Source of the DNA: Parietichytrium sp. I65-24A
Lineage: Eukaryota; Sar; Bigyra; Thraustochytrida; Thraustochytriidae
Assembly: GCA_012862575.1 (NCBI GenBank)
Contig: BLSF01000013.1
Location: forward strand, 496,001-560,000
DNA: 64,000 nucleotides
Direction of reading: 5' to 3'
Part shown: positions 1-8,696 of the stretch, piece by piece
Position numbering within the stretch: position 1 is the first letter of the stretch
How the letters are laid out: each line of letters opens with the position of its first letter
Translations under genes and position numbers: made by a program
The notes under the pieces: generated by a model
What the model saw: the letters and a program-made list of their open reading frames with translations, nothing else
Told to the model about the DNA's origin: nothing
Database searches by the model: none

Positions 1-1
1 A

Positions 2-1546
2 TTCTCTTCTTACAAGAAATTTGTACTTCGAGCCTTGCTAGACACATCGTCGACCGTCCCGAAGCGCGCAGAAGACGACTACGACTACCCAGAAGACTTG
101 CCGCAACTTTTGTTGAACAGGCCAAAAGCCGCGTTCTCTAGGACGCTACCTGACTCGGAATCACGGTTGAGCTTTTCGCTCGTGGGTCAGGCGTTTGATG
201 CCTTGCACTTCTTGAGCCCTCACATACTGCGCATCATCTACAGTCATCCGATGGACGAGGGGCAGTCTAGAAGCTTCCGGGTCCGGTTTGAAGGTGAAGG
301 GGCGGAGGACTATGGTGGGCCGTACCGCGAGGTCTTCACGCAATGGTCGTCAGAGCTGACGTCCACAACGACTTCCGCGGATGGCGCGGCGGAGGATATT
401 GCCACGGCCGACTTTATGGATAGCAACGTTCCGTCACAAGACGCCAACGAGGAGGAGGAGCATGCCGGAGACGCAACCAATCTCAAGTGTGTCCTTCCTC
501 TGTTGCACCCATGTCCAAACCGCTTACACGGAGTTGGCGCAAACCGAGACAAATTTGTGTTGCGCCCGGGATCCTTTGTGTCTGGAGGTAGTGGTGCGCA
601 CCTCCTTCTGGAGATGTACAGCTTCCTCGGTCAACTCGCAGGCATGGCGATGCGCACCAAAGTAAACCTCAACGTTAACTTGGCCGGCCTGATATGGAAG
701 GTTTTGGTGGGCGAGGCTGTCGACCTGGACGATCTACGGGACATTGATCATAGTACAGTTGCGCTCATTGACACGTTCCTGAACAAGAATGCTGGAGTCG
801 AAGTTCTAGAGGCAATGTGCGAGGAGCTCCGGTGGACAACCACTCTCAGTGACGGCACGCAAGTCAGCCTACTTCCAGGCGGAAGCAAGGAGGCAGTCTC
901 CCTTGAGCAGTGCGAAGAATACGCAAACGTTTTGGTCCACACGAGATTGCGTGAAAGCGAGTCGGCTATAGCAGCGCTTCGTGATGGGTTGTGCAGCGTT
1001 ATTCCTGCGCCTGTTCTTGCTTTGCTCACGCCTGACGAGCTGGAGCGAACTATTTGTGGCTCACCATTCATTGACATTGACCTACTTCGTGCATGTACGG
1101 ACTATGACGAAGATCTTAAGGATGACGATCCACACGTGGAGGTATTTTGGAAGGTTCTACACTCGTTCAGTCAGGATCAGCGCCAAAGATTTCTCCGCTT
1201 CGTTTGGGCTCGGTCTCGCCTCCCACCCACAAAAGAAGAATTCCCTCAAAAGTTCAAACTCCAAGCTCCTGCTGGAGAAGCCGCGCGAGAGCAGCCCGAC
1301 AGCTTCTTGCCAAAGTCGCACACCTGCTTTTTCGCGCTATCTCTGCCGAAGTACTCGTCCGAACAGATCTGCAGAGAGAAGCTGCTCTATGCAGTGAACC
1401 ACTGTCTCGAGATGGACGCAGACTTCAGACTCACGGAAGCAGAGCAGACTGGCTGGGACTCACTACCAACTGCCGCAAACGCCGCTCCGGCTCCAGGAGG
1501 TGGCCAGTCGCAGGCGCGCCTTTCTATCAACACAAATGCGAACTAG
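2..1546 (+). CDS. HECT-domain E3 ubiquitin ligase, 3' part (5'-partial)
   Basis: The frame is open from base 2 to the stop at 1546 (514 codons), so the gene begins outside the window. The product carries a C-terminal HECT domain, which accepts ubiquitin from an E2 as a thioester and transfers it to substrates. Visible landmarks are VRFEGEGAEDYGGPYREVF at the start of the N-lobe, NRDKFVLRPGS, and a C-lobe with LPKSHTCFFALSLP. The Cys codon at 1325-1327 is the expected catalytic cysteine. The protein ends about 70 residues after it, with no extra domain. An acidic Ser/Thr-rich insertion of about 45 residues follows the GGPYREVF motif. The GGPYREVF style resembles large HERC1/HERC2-type ligases, but the upstream domains that would decide this are missing. 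Confidence 0.93.
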   Translation, partial: FSSYKKFVLRALLDTSSTVPKRAEDDYDYPEDLPQLLLNRPKAAFSRTLPDSESRLSFSLVGQAFDALHFLSPHILRIIYSHPMDEGQSRSFRVRFEGEGAEDYGGPYREVFTQWSSELTSTTTSADGAAEDIATADFMDSNVPSQDANEEEEHAGDATNLKCVLPLLHPCPNRLHGVGANRDKFVLRPGSFVSGGSGAHLLLEMYSFLGQLAGMAMRTKVNLNVNLAGLIWKVLVGEAVDLDDLRDIDHSTVALIDTFLNKNAGVEVLEAMCEELRWTTTLSDGTQVSLLPGGSKEAVSLEQCEEYANVLVHTRLRESESAIAALRDGLCSVIPAPVLALLTPDELERTICGSPFIDIDLLRACTDYDEDLKDDDPHVEVFWKVLHSFSQDQRQRFLRFVWARSRLPPTKEEFPQKFKLQAPAGEAAREQPDSFLPKSHTCFFALSLPKYSSEQICREKLLYAVNHCLEMDADFRLTEAEQTGWDSLPTAANAAPAPGGGQSQARLSINTNAN

Positions 1547-2534
1547 TTTACACCATAACACACAAAATGAAATAATTGTCACCTTTACAGAATCACGGAA
1601 CGCAGCCATCGCCTGCATTCGCGGAAGTGAAGATCGTGCCCGCTCTCTCCTTCTCATTCTCTTCGCCCTCACTTCCTCCGCATCCCGCTCATCTCTTGCG
1701 CCATCGTGATAGCTATGGCCCGTTTCCGTTTTCTAAAATTCTTCTTCAATTCTTTCTTTTTTGAGCATATACAATATTGGCAAAGGACGTGGCAAAGGCC
1801 AACAAAAAGCGCGTTCTCCACCTCTGACTTGCTGCATTGATAACCTCTCGCCGCCCTGCGTCCGCTGACGCGTTCTCTTGTGCTGGCTCGCATGATCATC
1901 CCCCGACTGACGTGCGGTACATGCATGTAGTACACTATTAAACTATTAGGTACACTAATACTGACCGGAGTGTAAGTATTGACGTAAGAGTGTAAGAGCT
2001 GTGTAAGAGCTGTGTAAGAGCTGTGTAATCTTCTGTATAAGCTTAAAGACAAAAAAGTTGAAGGGCTCTGTGTGGACTTGTTCCTCCCTGAGTGGACCTG
2101 GTACGCATTGCTACCACCTGGCCCTACCAGAAGACTTCCAGTAATACCAACTTTTACAAGTTGGAGCTAAGCCACTTACGGGTGGGCCTTCCTAAATGAC
2201 TGTCACAATTAGCTTCAAGTATACAGAATGTTAGTACATAGTTATAGGTATTAGGCAGAGGAGGAGGAGAACTTGAGGGGCTGCGCTTGGTGCCTGAACG
2301 GAGGACTTCGCATCTCTTCACAAAGTAAATCTTGTTGCGCACTGGTAGAAGATTACCTTTCCGCAAGTCACTTCACGGACCTCCTCACAACAAATGACAC
2401 TGTGTGCACTTACACTACACTTCACTTAGAGGGCAGTCCATCCTAAGTATCACTTCTACACGCTGACTTTAAGATTTCATTGGGGGTCATTAATTGATAT
2501 ATAATAGTCCGATGTTCAAATCCGGTAACCAAGT
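1547..2534. other. Intergenic, no gene recognised
   Basis: This stretch separates the HECT gene from the first tRNA-Pro gene. It has short open frames on both strands but none with protein-like composition or a recognisable motif. A small tandem repeat lies at 1991-2029. The terminator or poly(A) signal of the HECT gene is presumably in the first 250 bases. Confidence 0.5.
1991..2029. repeat. 11-bp tandem repeat (TGTAAGAGCTG)
   Basis: The 11-mer TGTAAGAGCTG occurs three times head to tail, followed by a partial fourth unit. It lies in non-coding sequence between the HECT gene and the tRNA-Pro gene. No function can be assigned. Confidence 0.85.
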
Positions 2535-2606
2535 GGCCGCTTGGTCTAGTGGTATGATTCTCCGTTTGGGTCGGAGAGGCCTGGGGTTCGATTCCCCAAG
2601 CGGCCC
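2535..2606 (+). tRNA. tRNA-Pro(UGG), copy 1
   Basis: The 72-nt sequence folds as a full cloverleaf. The acceptor arm is GGCCGCT/AGCGGCC with discriminator C. The anticodon stem TCTCCG/CGGAGA encloses the loop TTTGGGT, giving anticodon TGG (reads CCA, proline). The T arm contains GGGGTTCGATTCCCC, the internal B box. There is no intron and no encoded CCA. A run of six T follows at 2618-2623 as a Pol III terminator. The same 72 nt recur at 3665, 4253 and 6510. Confidence 0.96.
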
Positions 2607-3664
2607 TTGCTTTCATCTTTTTTGCTGACGGTCAAACACGAGCCTTTTTGGTCTTTTCCAATACACACCACGCAGGAGTACTCGAGTACCGGTACCCGCA
2701 GTCAGTTCCTCACAATCGTCGCTTCGACAGAAAGTGTACAGAGGTTACAACGTAGGCGCTTCAATTAGTCTTCATGTCAAAGAACTCGATCTCGTACTTG
2801 TCGTGCCACTTGGTGTGTTAAAATATGGCGGCTTGTTGTGACCTCCATACCCGCGAGATGTGGCAAAATGGCTTCAGCGTTACTATTCGCCATTGGAAAT
2901 TCGCTTCAGACATTGCTCAATTGAAGGCAAGATCAAAGCATTCCCGCTCGGGTTCGGTCATATCGATCGCGGAAAAATAAATTGAGGTCCTTCTGATGGT
3001 ATAGTCGCCTTGCATGCAAGTGGAGATCAGCTTCTTGAAGTCGGTGCCTTCTCATCCACCTGGCTGCTTCTGGTAGCTGGTCAGAGTCTATTTTAGTTAC
3101 TAATTTTCCAGGTAGACCATACTCACCATGTCCTGGCCGCGTCACGGTGGCGCTTCTTGTAAGTCGGACGGAGCAAAACGCCATGGCTGAAAAGGCAAGA
3201 CGGTCGTCCGGAAAGCTCGCCACGCTCCGCTGGCAGCACTCCGCAACCAGTACCACCCCACCTTCCGATAGGGTTTGTTACGCTGCACTTCGTGGCTTCA
3301 CTTGAACCAGTACTGCTTTGCTCTTCTTCAAGAACTCAAACAGCGAGGAGTCTAATTAGTATGAAAGCTGGTTCGTTTACAAAAGAGAAGGCCCGGGAAG
3401 CAGCTACCTCTATCTCCCGGCCCGAAAAGTGCGGGCAACGTTGCTGGCAGTGACGGCATATGTACTTATTTGATTTGAGCAGCAGTTCATCCTTGCACAA
3501 CGATATCGGGTCGAGAGGGACACCGAACGAACCAAACCTGCAGACATGACCATCGATGGAGTTCTTTCCGTGCCAACGACACAACGTGAAAGTGTGAGTG
3601 ACAAAGAAACACAATGAGAGATCAGCGATAAGTATGGCAGCGGGACGCATGATTTCAGCGTTGT
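2607..3664. other. Intergenic between tRNA genes; coding-like fragments on minus strand
   Basis: No long frame with family similarity is present. Several short minus-strand stretches have GC-rich third positions and splice-like edges: about 3400-3560 (Cys/His pattern CRHCQQRCPHF), about 3132-3192 (flanked by CCTTTTCAG and GTGAGT), about 2926-3050, and 2764-2815 (ending FFDMKTN). I could not join them into one confident gene. A 51-bp element at 3253-3303 recurs near 37.1 and 38.1 kb. Confidence 0.4.
3253..3303. repeat. Dispersed ~52-bp element, copy 1
   Basis: The block starts CCACCCCACCTTCCGATAGG and ends CTTCGTGGCTTCACTT. It is almost the same as 37140-37192 and 38069-38121, with two small indels, whereas the flanks are unrelated. 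Its ends, CCAC and GTGG, are complementary. It could be a short mobile-element relic, a small RNA or a regulatory block. Confidence 0.75.
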
Positions 3665-3736
3665 GGCCGCTTGGTCTAGTGGTATGATTCTCCGTTTGGG
3701 TCGGAGAGGCCTGGGGTTCGATTCCCCAAGCGGCCC
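3665..3736 (+). tRNA. tRNA-Pro(UGG), copy 2
   Basis: The 72 bases match the tRNA at 2535, with anticodon TGG in the loop TTTGGGT and an intact acceptor pairing. The flanks differ from copy 1. The 3' flank has only short T runs (CGCTTTTGTTTTG) as possible terminator. The repeated segment starts at the very next base (3737). Confidence 0.95.
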
Positions 3737-4252
3737 TCGCTTTTGTTTTGAAAAAGTTGTACGCTTTCTCCCTTTGACTTTGGCAAACTGGGGCCACGCC
3801 ACAATAAAACAATTTGGTTTTGTGGGTGTTGTGGGCGAATGAATGTCACAACAGAACGTTGGCTCAGAGAGTGAAAGGTGCGCTGTTTACGCGACAAATT
3901 CTGTCGATGAAACATTGACCTATGATGTTTCCAACCAAGAATTTCGGGACCTCGCTATGGTCTGACTGCTTCGCATGGACAAACCGCTTTCAGACTGATA
4001 CGCGTAATGGCTTCGTCTCCGCCGTCATACATCTGCAGCCTGGTTCCCAAGTCCAACTCTGACTTTTCCAAAACACTTTTATAAAAAACAGGAAAAGATA
4101 GAAAAAAAAAATCAGTTCTGACTCGACTCTGATGATGATGTTTATGCTTCGTTGCCGCTTTATCACTGCGAAACTTAGCAAGGCGATGCAGTGTTGGTTG
4201 CCATGCACAAAAGGAATATAGTGTCCTTGGAGAGGCCAGCTATCAGTCAGTT

Positions 4253-4324
4253 GGCCGCTTGGTCTAGTGGTATGATTCTCCGTTTGGGTCGGAGAGGCCT
4301 GGGGTTCGATTCCCCAAGCGGCCC
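4253..4324 (+). tRNA. tRNA-Pro(UGG), copy 3
   Basis: The tRNA is identical to the other copies and has the TGG anticodon and full arms. T runs at 4330-4334 and 4336-4341 can terminate Pol III. It lies inside duplicated segment A. Its counterpart at 6510 is probably the same locus seen on the other allele or contig. Confidence 0.95.
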
Positions 4325-4643
4325 TTGACTTTTTCTTTTTTGTGGCGCACTTGAGAAGTTTGTCTGTATTCACAGTCGGTACCGGTACTACACAATCGTT
4401 TTGCATCAGCGAGAGAAACGTCTGTCAAATTGTTTCTCTCTACTTGCTGAGTTTTCCCGTATATATCCCGATGTTTTCGGACCACAAACAAGAGAGATTT
4501 ATTTACAGAAGGTGATACATTAAGTTTTCAAGATTAGGCGGTCAGTCAAGGATGTACAGCCAGACGGGCAACAAAGTTAAGGGGCCTGCTGGCAGAGCAG
4601 GGCAAGGCAAGACAAGGCAAAATGATGAGGCCTCATCTTAACG

Positions 4644-5408
4644 TCAGTTCACTGGATAGTAGCGAAGTACCGCGATGGTCAAATGAATTGTATGCCCGGA
4701 AGACTTCTCCGTGCTTCGTGGAGCGACATGTTGTGGCGGGGTAGTTGATTTGATCTCCAAGCTTGCGTCCCTCACGAGCTCAAAGCCGTTTCGCAAACAT
4801 GCTGCCCGAGCAGAGGGCGAGTCCGTGAGAAAGAACGCCGGCCGCTCAAACCTCTCGCATTGCTCCCGGACATGCACTAGCAAGGTGTCGAGCACGAGCT
4901 CATCACCTACTTGATCGCGGGCGGTTGATGGAGTAAAGCTAACAAGGTTTTCCATGCTCAGCCACTCCGAGCTCGCCCAGCGTTCAGGGCATGTATTCAA
5001 GCACTCTTCCTCTAGTAAGATCAAGTGGCTTGCTATCTCAGCAAACCTCACATCCACAAGTAGATGGTTCGGCATCTTTATTAAAAGAGTATCTGCGAGA
5101 ACTGCGTCACGGTACTTGTCGAACAGGCTCGGCATCAGCTCCGTTCCGTAGAGTTCCACCATCCCAACACATTCCCCGTTCTCTACAGCGACCTGCACTG
5201 CATCTCCATACTTGGCCGCCACTTGTAGAGCGCGCGGCGCCACAACTTTCTCTAGCGCTTCCTTTCGCCACTCGTCTTCGCCTTGCAGGATCGCCTTCCA
5301 CACTTTCGAGTGCGCCAGCTCCGACCCGAGTTTGAGCCCCACGTCCTGCGCTTCCGCCACCGCTTGGGCGTCTCGTGCGCTCACACAGCGCACCACGCGC
5401 TCCGCCAT
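4644..5408 (-). CDS. GNAT-like N-acetyltransferase, copy 1
   Basis: Single exon, 254 aa, ATG at 5408. The C-terminal third has FFLTDSPSARAACLRNGFEL, the typical strand-helix-strand end of GCN5-related acetyltransferases, where a substituted helix precedes NGFxxV. The N-terminal half is weakly conserved, and I cannot see a clear acetyl-CoA pyrophosphate loop. Acetyl transfer is therefore inferred from the C-terminal pattern only, and the substrate is unknown. The 5' flank holds a CCAG tetranucleotide repeat (5409-5433) and a CT tract (5664-5690). The gene at 6907 differs by four base changes, two of them amino-acid replacements (Val to Ala and Pro to Gln). Confidence 0.65.
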   Translation of the reverse strand: MAERVVRCVSARDAQAVAEAQDVGLKLGSELAHSKVWKAILQGEDEWRKEALEKVVAPRALQVAAKYGDAVQVAVENGECVGMVELYGTELMPSLFDKYRDAVLADTLLIKMPNHLLVDVRFAEIASHLILLEEECLNTCPERWASSEWLSMENLVSFTPSTARDQVGDELVLDTLLVHVREQCERFERPAFFLTDSPSARAACLRNGFELVRDASLEIKSTTPPQHVAPRSTEKSSGHTIHLTIAVLRYYPVN

Positions 5409-5663
5409 CTAGCCAGCCAGCCAGCCAGCCAGTAGGACCGGCCTCGCAAAGCAGAACACCCTCACTCCCGGCCTATCTTCTTCCTCCCTGAAAGCCAAGG
5501 ACGCTGCCGCCAAGTCTCCGAGTCCCTGAGTCTCCGAGTCTACCACACTTGCTCTCCAGCCGCGGATTGCCACCCAGCAACAGAACTCAAAGTGAGCCCA
5601 GTCCGTCTTCACACCTCCAACGCTCTCGTTTCGCTCGCTTTTCCTTGGCTTTCTCGCTGTTGA

Positions 5664-5690
<27 letters not shown>
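5664..5690. repeat. CT dinucleotide microsatellite
   Basis: This is an uninterrupted CT run of 27 nt in the shared 5' region of the GNAT-like gene. The same tract with the same length is at 7927-7953 in the second copy. Confidence 0.9.
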
Positions 5691-5696
<6 letters not shown>

Positions 5697-5997
5697 GTCT
5701 CTCTCTCTCCTTTGTTGTGTCTCTTTGTTCGGGAGCCAACCAAAACGAAAAAGAGCAAGTCATTTTTGCCTTCTTCGCGCAACAGTTCTTACCGTTTAGC
5801 CCAGCTAGCTTGTACGCATATTGCAAACAGCAGCAAACAACATGCATGCATCACTTTGATGCAGAGAATAGGAATAAACTGAAAGTTAAAGTTAATCGAG
5901 CTTATTGGTTTCGGAGGAAGCGGGACGTACGTGCAGGTACTCGAGAACCCTGCGCAGTCGCAGTAGAACAGTATAAGGTGGGGGAGAAGGAAGGAGA

Positions 5998-5998
5998 N
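5998..5998. other. Assembly join (single N)
   Basis: One ambiguous base separates two almost identical 2.26-kb blocks. A one-base placeholder at the exact boundary of a suffix-prefix overlap indicates a scaffold join rather than a sequencing ambiguity. Confidence 0.85.
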
Positions 5999-6509
5999 TC
6001 GCTTTTGTTTTGAAAAAGTTGTACGCTTTCTCCCTTTGACTTTGCCAAACTGGGGCCACGCCACAATAAAACAATTTGGTTTTGTGGGTGTTGTGGCGAA
6101 TGAATGTCACAACAGAACGTTGGCTCGGAGAGTGAAAGGTGCGCTGTTTAAGCGACAAATTCTGTCGATGAAACATTGACCTATGATGTGTCCAACCAAG
6201 AATTTCGGGACCTCGCTATGGTCTGACTGCTTCGCATGGACAAACCGCTTTCAGACTGATGCGCGTAATGGCTTCGTCTCCGCCGTCATACAACTGCAGC
6301 CTGGTTCGCAAGTCCAACTCCGACTTTTCCAAAACACTTTTATTAAAAACAGGAAAGATAGGAAAAAAAATTCAGTTCTGACTCGACTCTGATGATGATG
6401 TCTATGCTTCGTTGCCGCTTTATCTCCGCGAAACTTAGCAAGGCGATGTCTTGGTTGCCATGCACAAAAGGAATATAGTGTCCTTGGAGAGGCCAGCTAT
6501 CAGTCAGTT

Positions 6510-6581
6510 GGCCGCTTGGTCTAGTGGTATGATTCTCCGTTTGGGTCGGAGAGGCCTGGGGTTCGATTCCCCAAGCGGCCC
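6510..6581 (+). tRNA. tRNA-Pro(UGG), copy 4 (counterpart of copy 3)
   Basis: Same 72 bases and TGG anticodon as the other three. A T5 run at 6587-6591 follows. It lies in the second copy of segment A at the position equivalent to the tRNA at 4253, so it may not be an extra locus. Confidence 0.93.
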
Positions 6582-6906
6582 TTGACTTTTTCTTTTTGTG
6601 GCGCACTTGAGATCGAACAAGTTTGTCTGTATTCACAGTCGGTACCGGTACTACACAATCGTTTTGCATCAGCGAGAGAAACGTCTGTCAAATTGTTTCT
6701 CTCTACTTGCTGAGTTTTCCCGTATACAGCTCGATGTTTTCGGACCAGAAACAATAGAGGTTTATTTACAGAAGGTGATACATTAAGTTTTCAAGATTAG
6801 GCGGTCAGTCAAGGATGTACAGCCAGACGGGCAGCAAAGTTAAGGGGCCTGCTGGCAGAGCAGGGCAAAGCAAGACAAGGCAAAATGATGAGGCCTCATC
6901 TTAACG

Positions 6907-7671
6907 TCAGTTCACTGGATAGTAGCGAAGTACCGCGATGGTCAAATGAATTGTATGCCCGGAAGACTTCTCCGTGCTTCGTGGAGCGACATGTTGTGGC
7001 GGGGTAGTTGATTTGATCTCCAAGCTTGCGTCCCTCACGAGCTCAAAGCCGTTTCGCAAACATGCTGCCCGAGCAGAGGGCGAGTCCGTGAGAAAGAACG
7101 CCGGCCGCTCAAACCTCTCGCATTGCTCCCGGACATGCGCTAGCAAGGTGTCGAGCACGAGCTCATCACCTACTTGATCGCGAGCGGTTGATTGAGTAAA
7201 GCTAACAAGGTTTTCCATGCTCAGCCACTCCGAGCTCGCCCAGCGTTCAGGGCATGTATTCAAGCACTCTTCCTCTAGTAAGATCAAGTGGCTTGCTATC
7301 TCAGCAAACCTCACATCCACAAGTAGGTGGTTCGGCATCTTTATTAAAAGAGTATCTGCGAGAACTGCGTCACGGTACTTGTCGAACAGGCTCGGCATCA
7401 GCTCCGTTCCGTAGAGTTCCACCATCCCAACACATTCCCCGTTCTCTACAGCGACCTGCACTGCATCTCCATACTTGGCCGCCACTTGTAGAGCGCGCGG
7501 CGCCACAACTTTCTCTAGCGCTTCCTTTCGCCACTCGTCTTCGCCTTGCAGGATCGCCTTCCACACTTTCGAGTGCGCCAGCTCCGACCCGAGTTTGAGC
7601 CCCACGTCCTGCGCTTCCGCCACCGCTTGGGCGTCTCGTGCGCTCACACAGCGCACCACGCGCTCCGCCAT
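6907..7671 (-). CDS. GNAT-like N-acetyltransferase, copy 2
   Basis: 254 aa, ATG at 7671, 99% identical to the gene at 4644. Relative to that gene it has Gln in FTQSTA (Pro in the first copy) and Ala in LLAHV (Val in the first copy), plus two silent changes. The C-terminal FFLTDSPSARAACLRNGFEL block suggests a GNAT fold, while the N-terminal half shows no recognised motif. It is divergent from the Rpb12-like gene, with 591 bp between the two ATGs. That interval holds the CCAG repeat (7672-7696) and the CT tract and is probably a shared promoter region. Confidence 0.65.
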   Translation of the reverse strand: MAERVVRCVSARDAQAVAEAQDVGLKLGSELAHSKVWKAILQGEDEWRKEALEKVVAPRALQVAAKYGDAVQVAVENGECVGMVELYGTELMPSLFDKYRDAVLADTLLIKMPNHLLVDVRFAEIASHLILLEEECLNTCPERWASSEWLSMENLVSFTQSTARDQVGDELVLDTLLAHVREQCERFERPAFFLTDSPSARAACLRNGFELVRDASLEIKSTTPPQHVAPRSTEKSSGHTIHLTIAVLRYYPVN

Positions 7672-7926
7672 CTAGCCAGCCAGCCAGCCAGCCAGTAGGA
7701 CCGGCCTCGCAAAGCAGAACACCCTCACTCCCGGCCTATCTTCTTCCTCCCTGAAAGCCAAGGACGCTGCCGCCAAGTCTCCGAGTCCCTGAGTCTCCGA
7801 GTCTACCACACTTGCTCTCCAGCCGCGGATTGCCACCCAGCAACAGAACTCAAAGTGAGCCCAGTCCGTCTTCACACCTCCAACGCTCTCGTTTCGCTCG
7901 CTTTTCCTTGGCTTTCTCGCTGTTGA

Positions 7927-7959
<33 letters not shown>

Positions 7960-8262
7960 GTCTCTCTCTCTCCTTCGTTGTGTCTCTTTGTTCGGGAGCC
8001 AACCAAAACGAAAAAGAGCAAGTCATTTTGCCTTCTTCGCGCAACAGTTCTTACCGTTTAGCCCAGCTAGCTTGTACGCATATTGCAAACAGCAGCAAAC
8101 AACATGCATGCATCACTTTGATGCAGAGAATAGGAACAAACTGAAAGTCAATCGAGCTTATTGGTTTTGGAGGAAGCGGGACGTACGTGCAGGTACTCGA
8201 GAACCCTGCGCAGTCGCAGTACAACAGCATAAGGTGGGGGAGAAGGAAGGAGAAAAGCGGAG

Positions 8263-8466
8263 ATGTCGACGGAAGCGAGCAAGCAAGGCGGGGCGTCGCC
8301 GTACAGGTGCGGGGACTGCCACAGCTTGCTCAACTTGGTGCTGACCAAGCCGCAGCGAATCGCGTGCTCGAATTGTGGCGGAAGGTTGTTTTACAAGACC
8401 CGGCCGACTGCGTACACGAGCGCCAGTGGAAAGAAGGAGCCGATCAAAGTTGTGTCCACTGATTAG
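8263..8466 (+). CDS. RNA polymerase subunit Rpb12/RPABC4-like zinc protein
   Basis: 67 aa, ATG at 8263. Rpb12 is a small zinc-binding subunit shared by RNA polymerases I, II and III. The protein shows CGDC, then CSNCGGRLFYKTR after 15 residues. This matches the CxxC...CxxCGxRxxxKxR layout of the family, although the spacing between the two Cys pairs is two residues longer than I recall for animal and yeast proteins. The usual conserved end after the KxR is replaced by a Ser/Lys-rich tail. Another small zinc-ribbon protein is the alternative. The first copy of segment A stops 10 bases short of this ATG, so there is one gene copy only. Confidence 0.6.
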   Translation: MSTEASKQGGASPYRCGDCHSLLNLVLTKPQRIACSNCGGRLFYKTRPTAYTSASGKKEPIKVVSTD

Positions 8467-8696
8467 CGGGAGGACGGGCACTGAGGATGGGTTGTTGAGT
8501 TTGTAAGTAGTTGTGGAGCCGTCATGCCTACGGTAGCTCCAGTATATCGCGGTTCCCAAAATTCAGACCGCCATCTGATTGAACGACAGGAGGGTTGTCT
8601 TTCGGATGAGTTGCAATTAAAAAATTGAAAGGATAGAAGTAGATTACACCACATCATGGTTTATGATTTCTGAATTATGAATTTTGAGCTTGGATC

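Larger units (their letters stand above)
3737..5997. repeat. Duplicated segment A, first copy (contig suffix)
   Basis: This 2,261-bp block (tRNA-Pro copy 3, the GNAT-like gene and its 5' flank) is nearly identical to 5999-8253. The copies differ by scattered SNPs and small indels, mostly outside the coding sequence. The block ends directly at the N at 5998, and the second copy starts directly after it. That is the pattern of two overlapping contigs laid end to end instead of merged, perhaps two alleles. Confidence 0.9.
5999..8253. repeat. Duplicated segment A, second copy (contig prefix)
   Basis: The block runs from TCGCTTTTGTTTTG to GGAGAAGGAAGGAGA and aligns with 3737-5997. Unlike the first copy, it continues past the boundary into the Rpb12-like gene that starts 10 bases later. 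The second copy is therefore the contig that extends rightwards. Confidence 0.9.

Noticed and set aside
2825-2980. 51-codon plus-strand frame starting MAACCDLHTREMWQ
   Set aside because: Short, with only average codon bias and no motif. It is opposite minus-strand pieces that look at least as coding-like.
2535-4324. tRNA-Pro copies as tRNA-derived SINE elements
   Set aside because: Each copy is an intact tRNA without a shared downstream body, poly(A) or target-site duplication. The identity stops at the tRNA ends.
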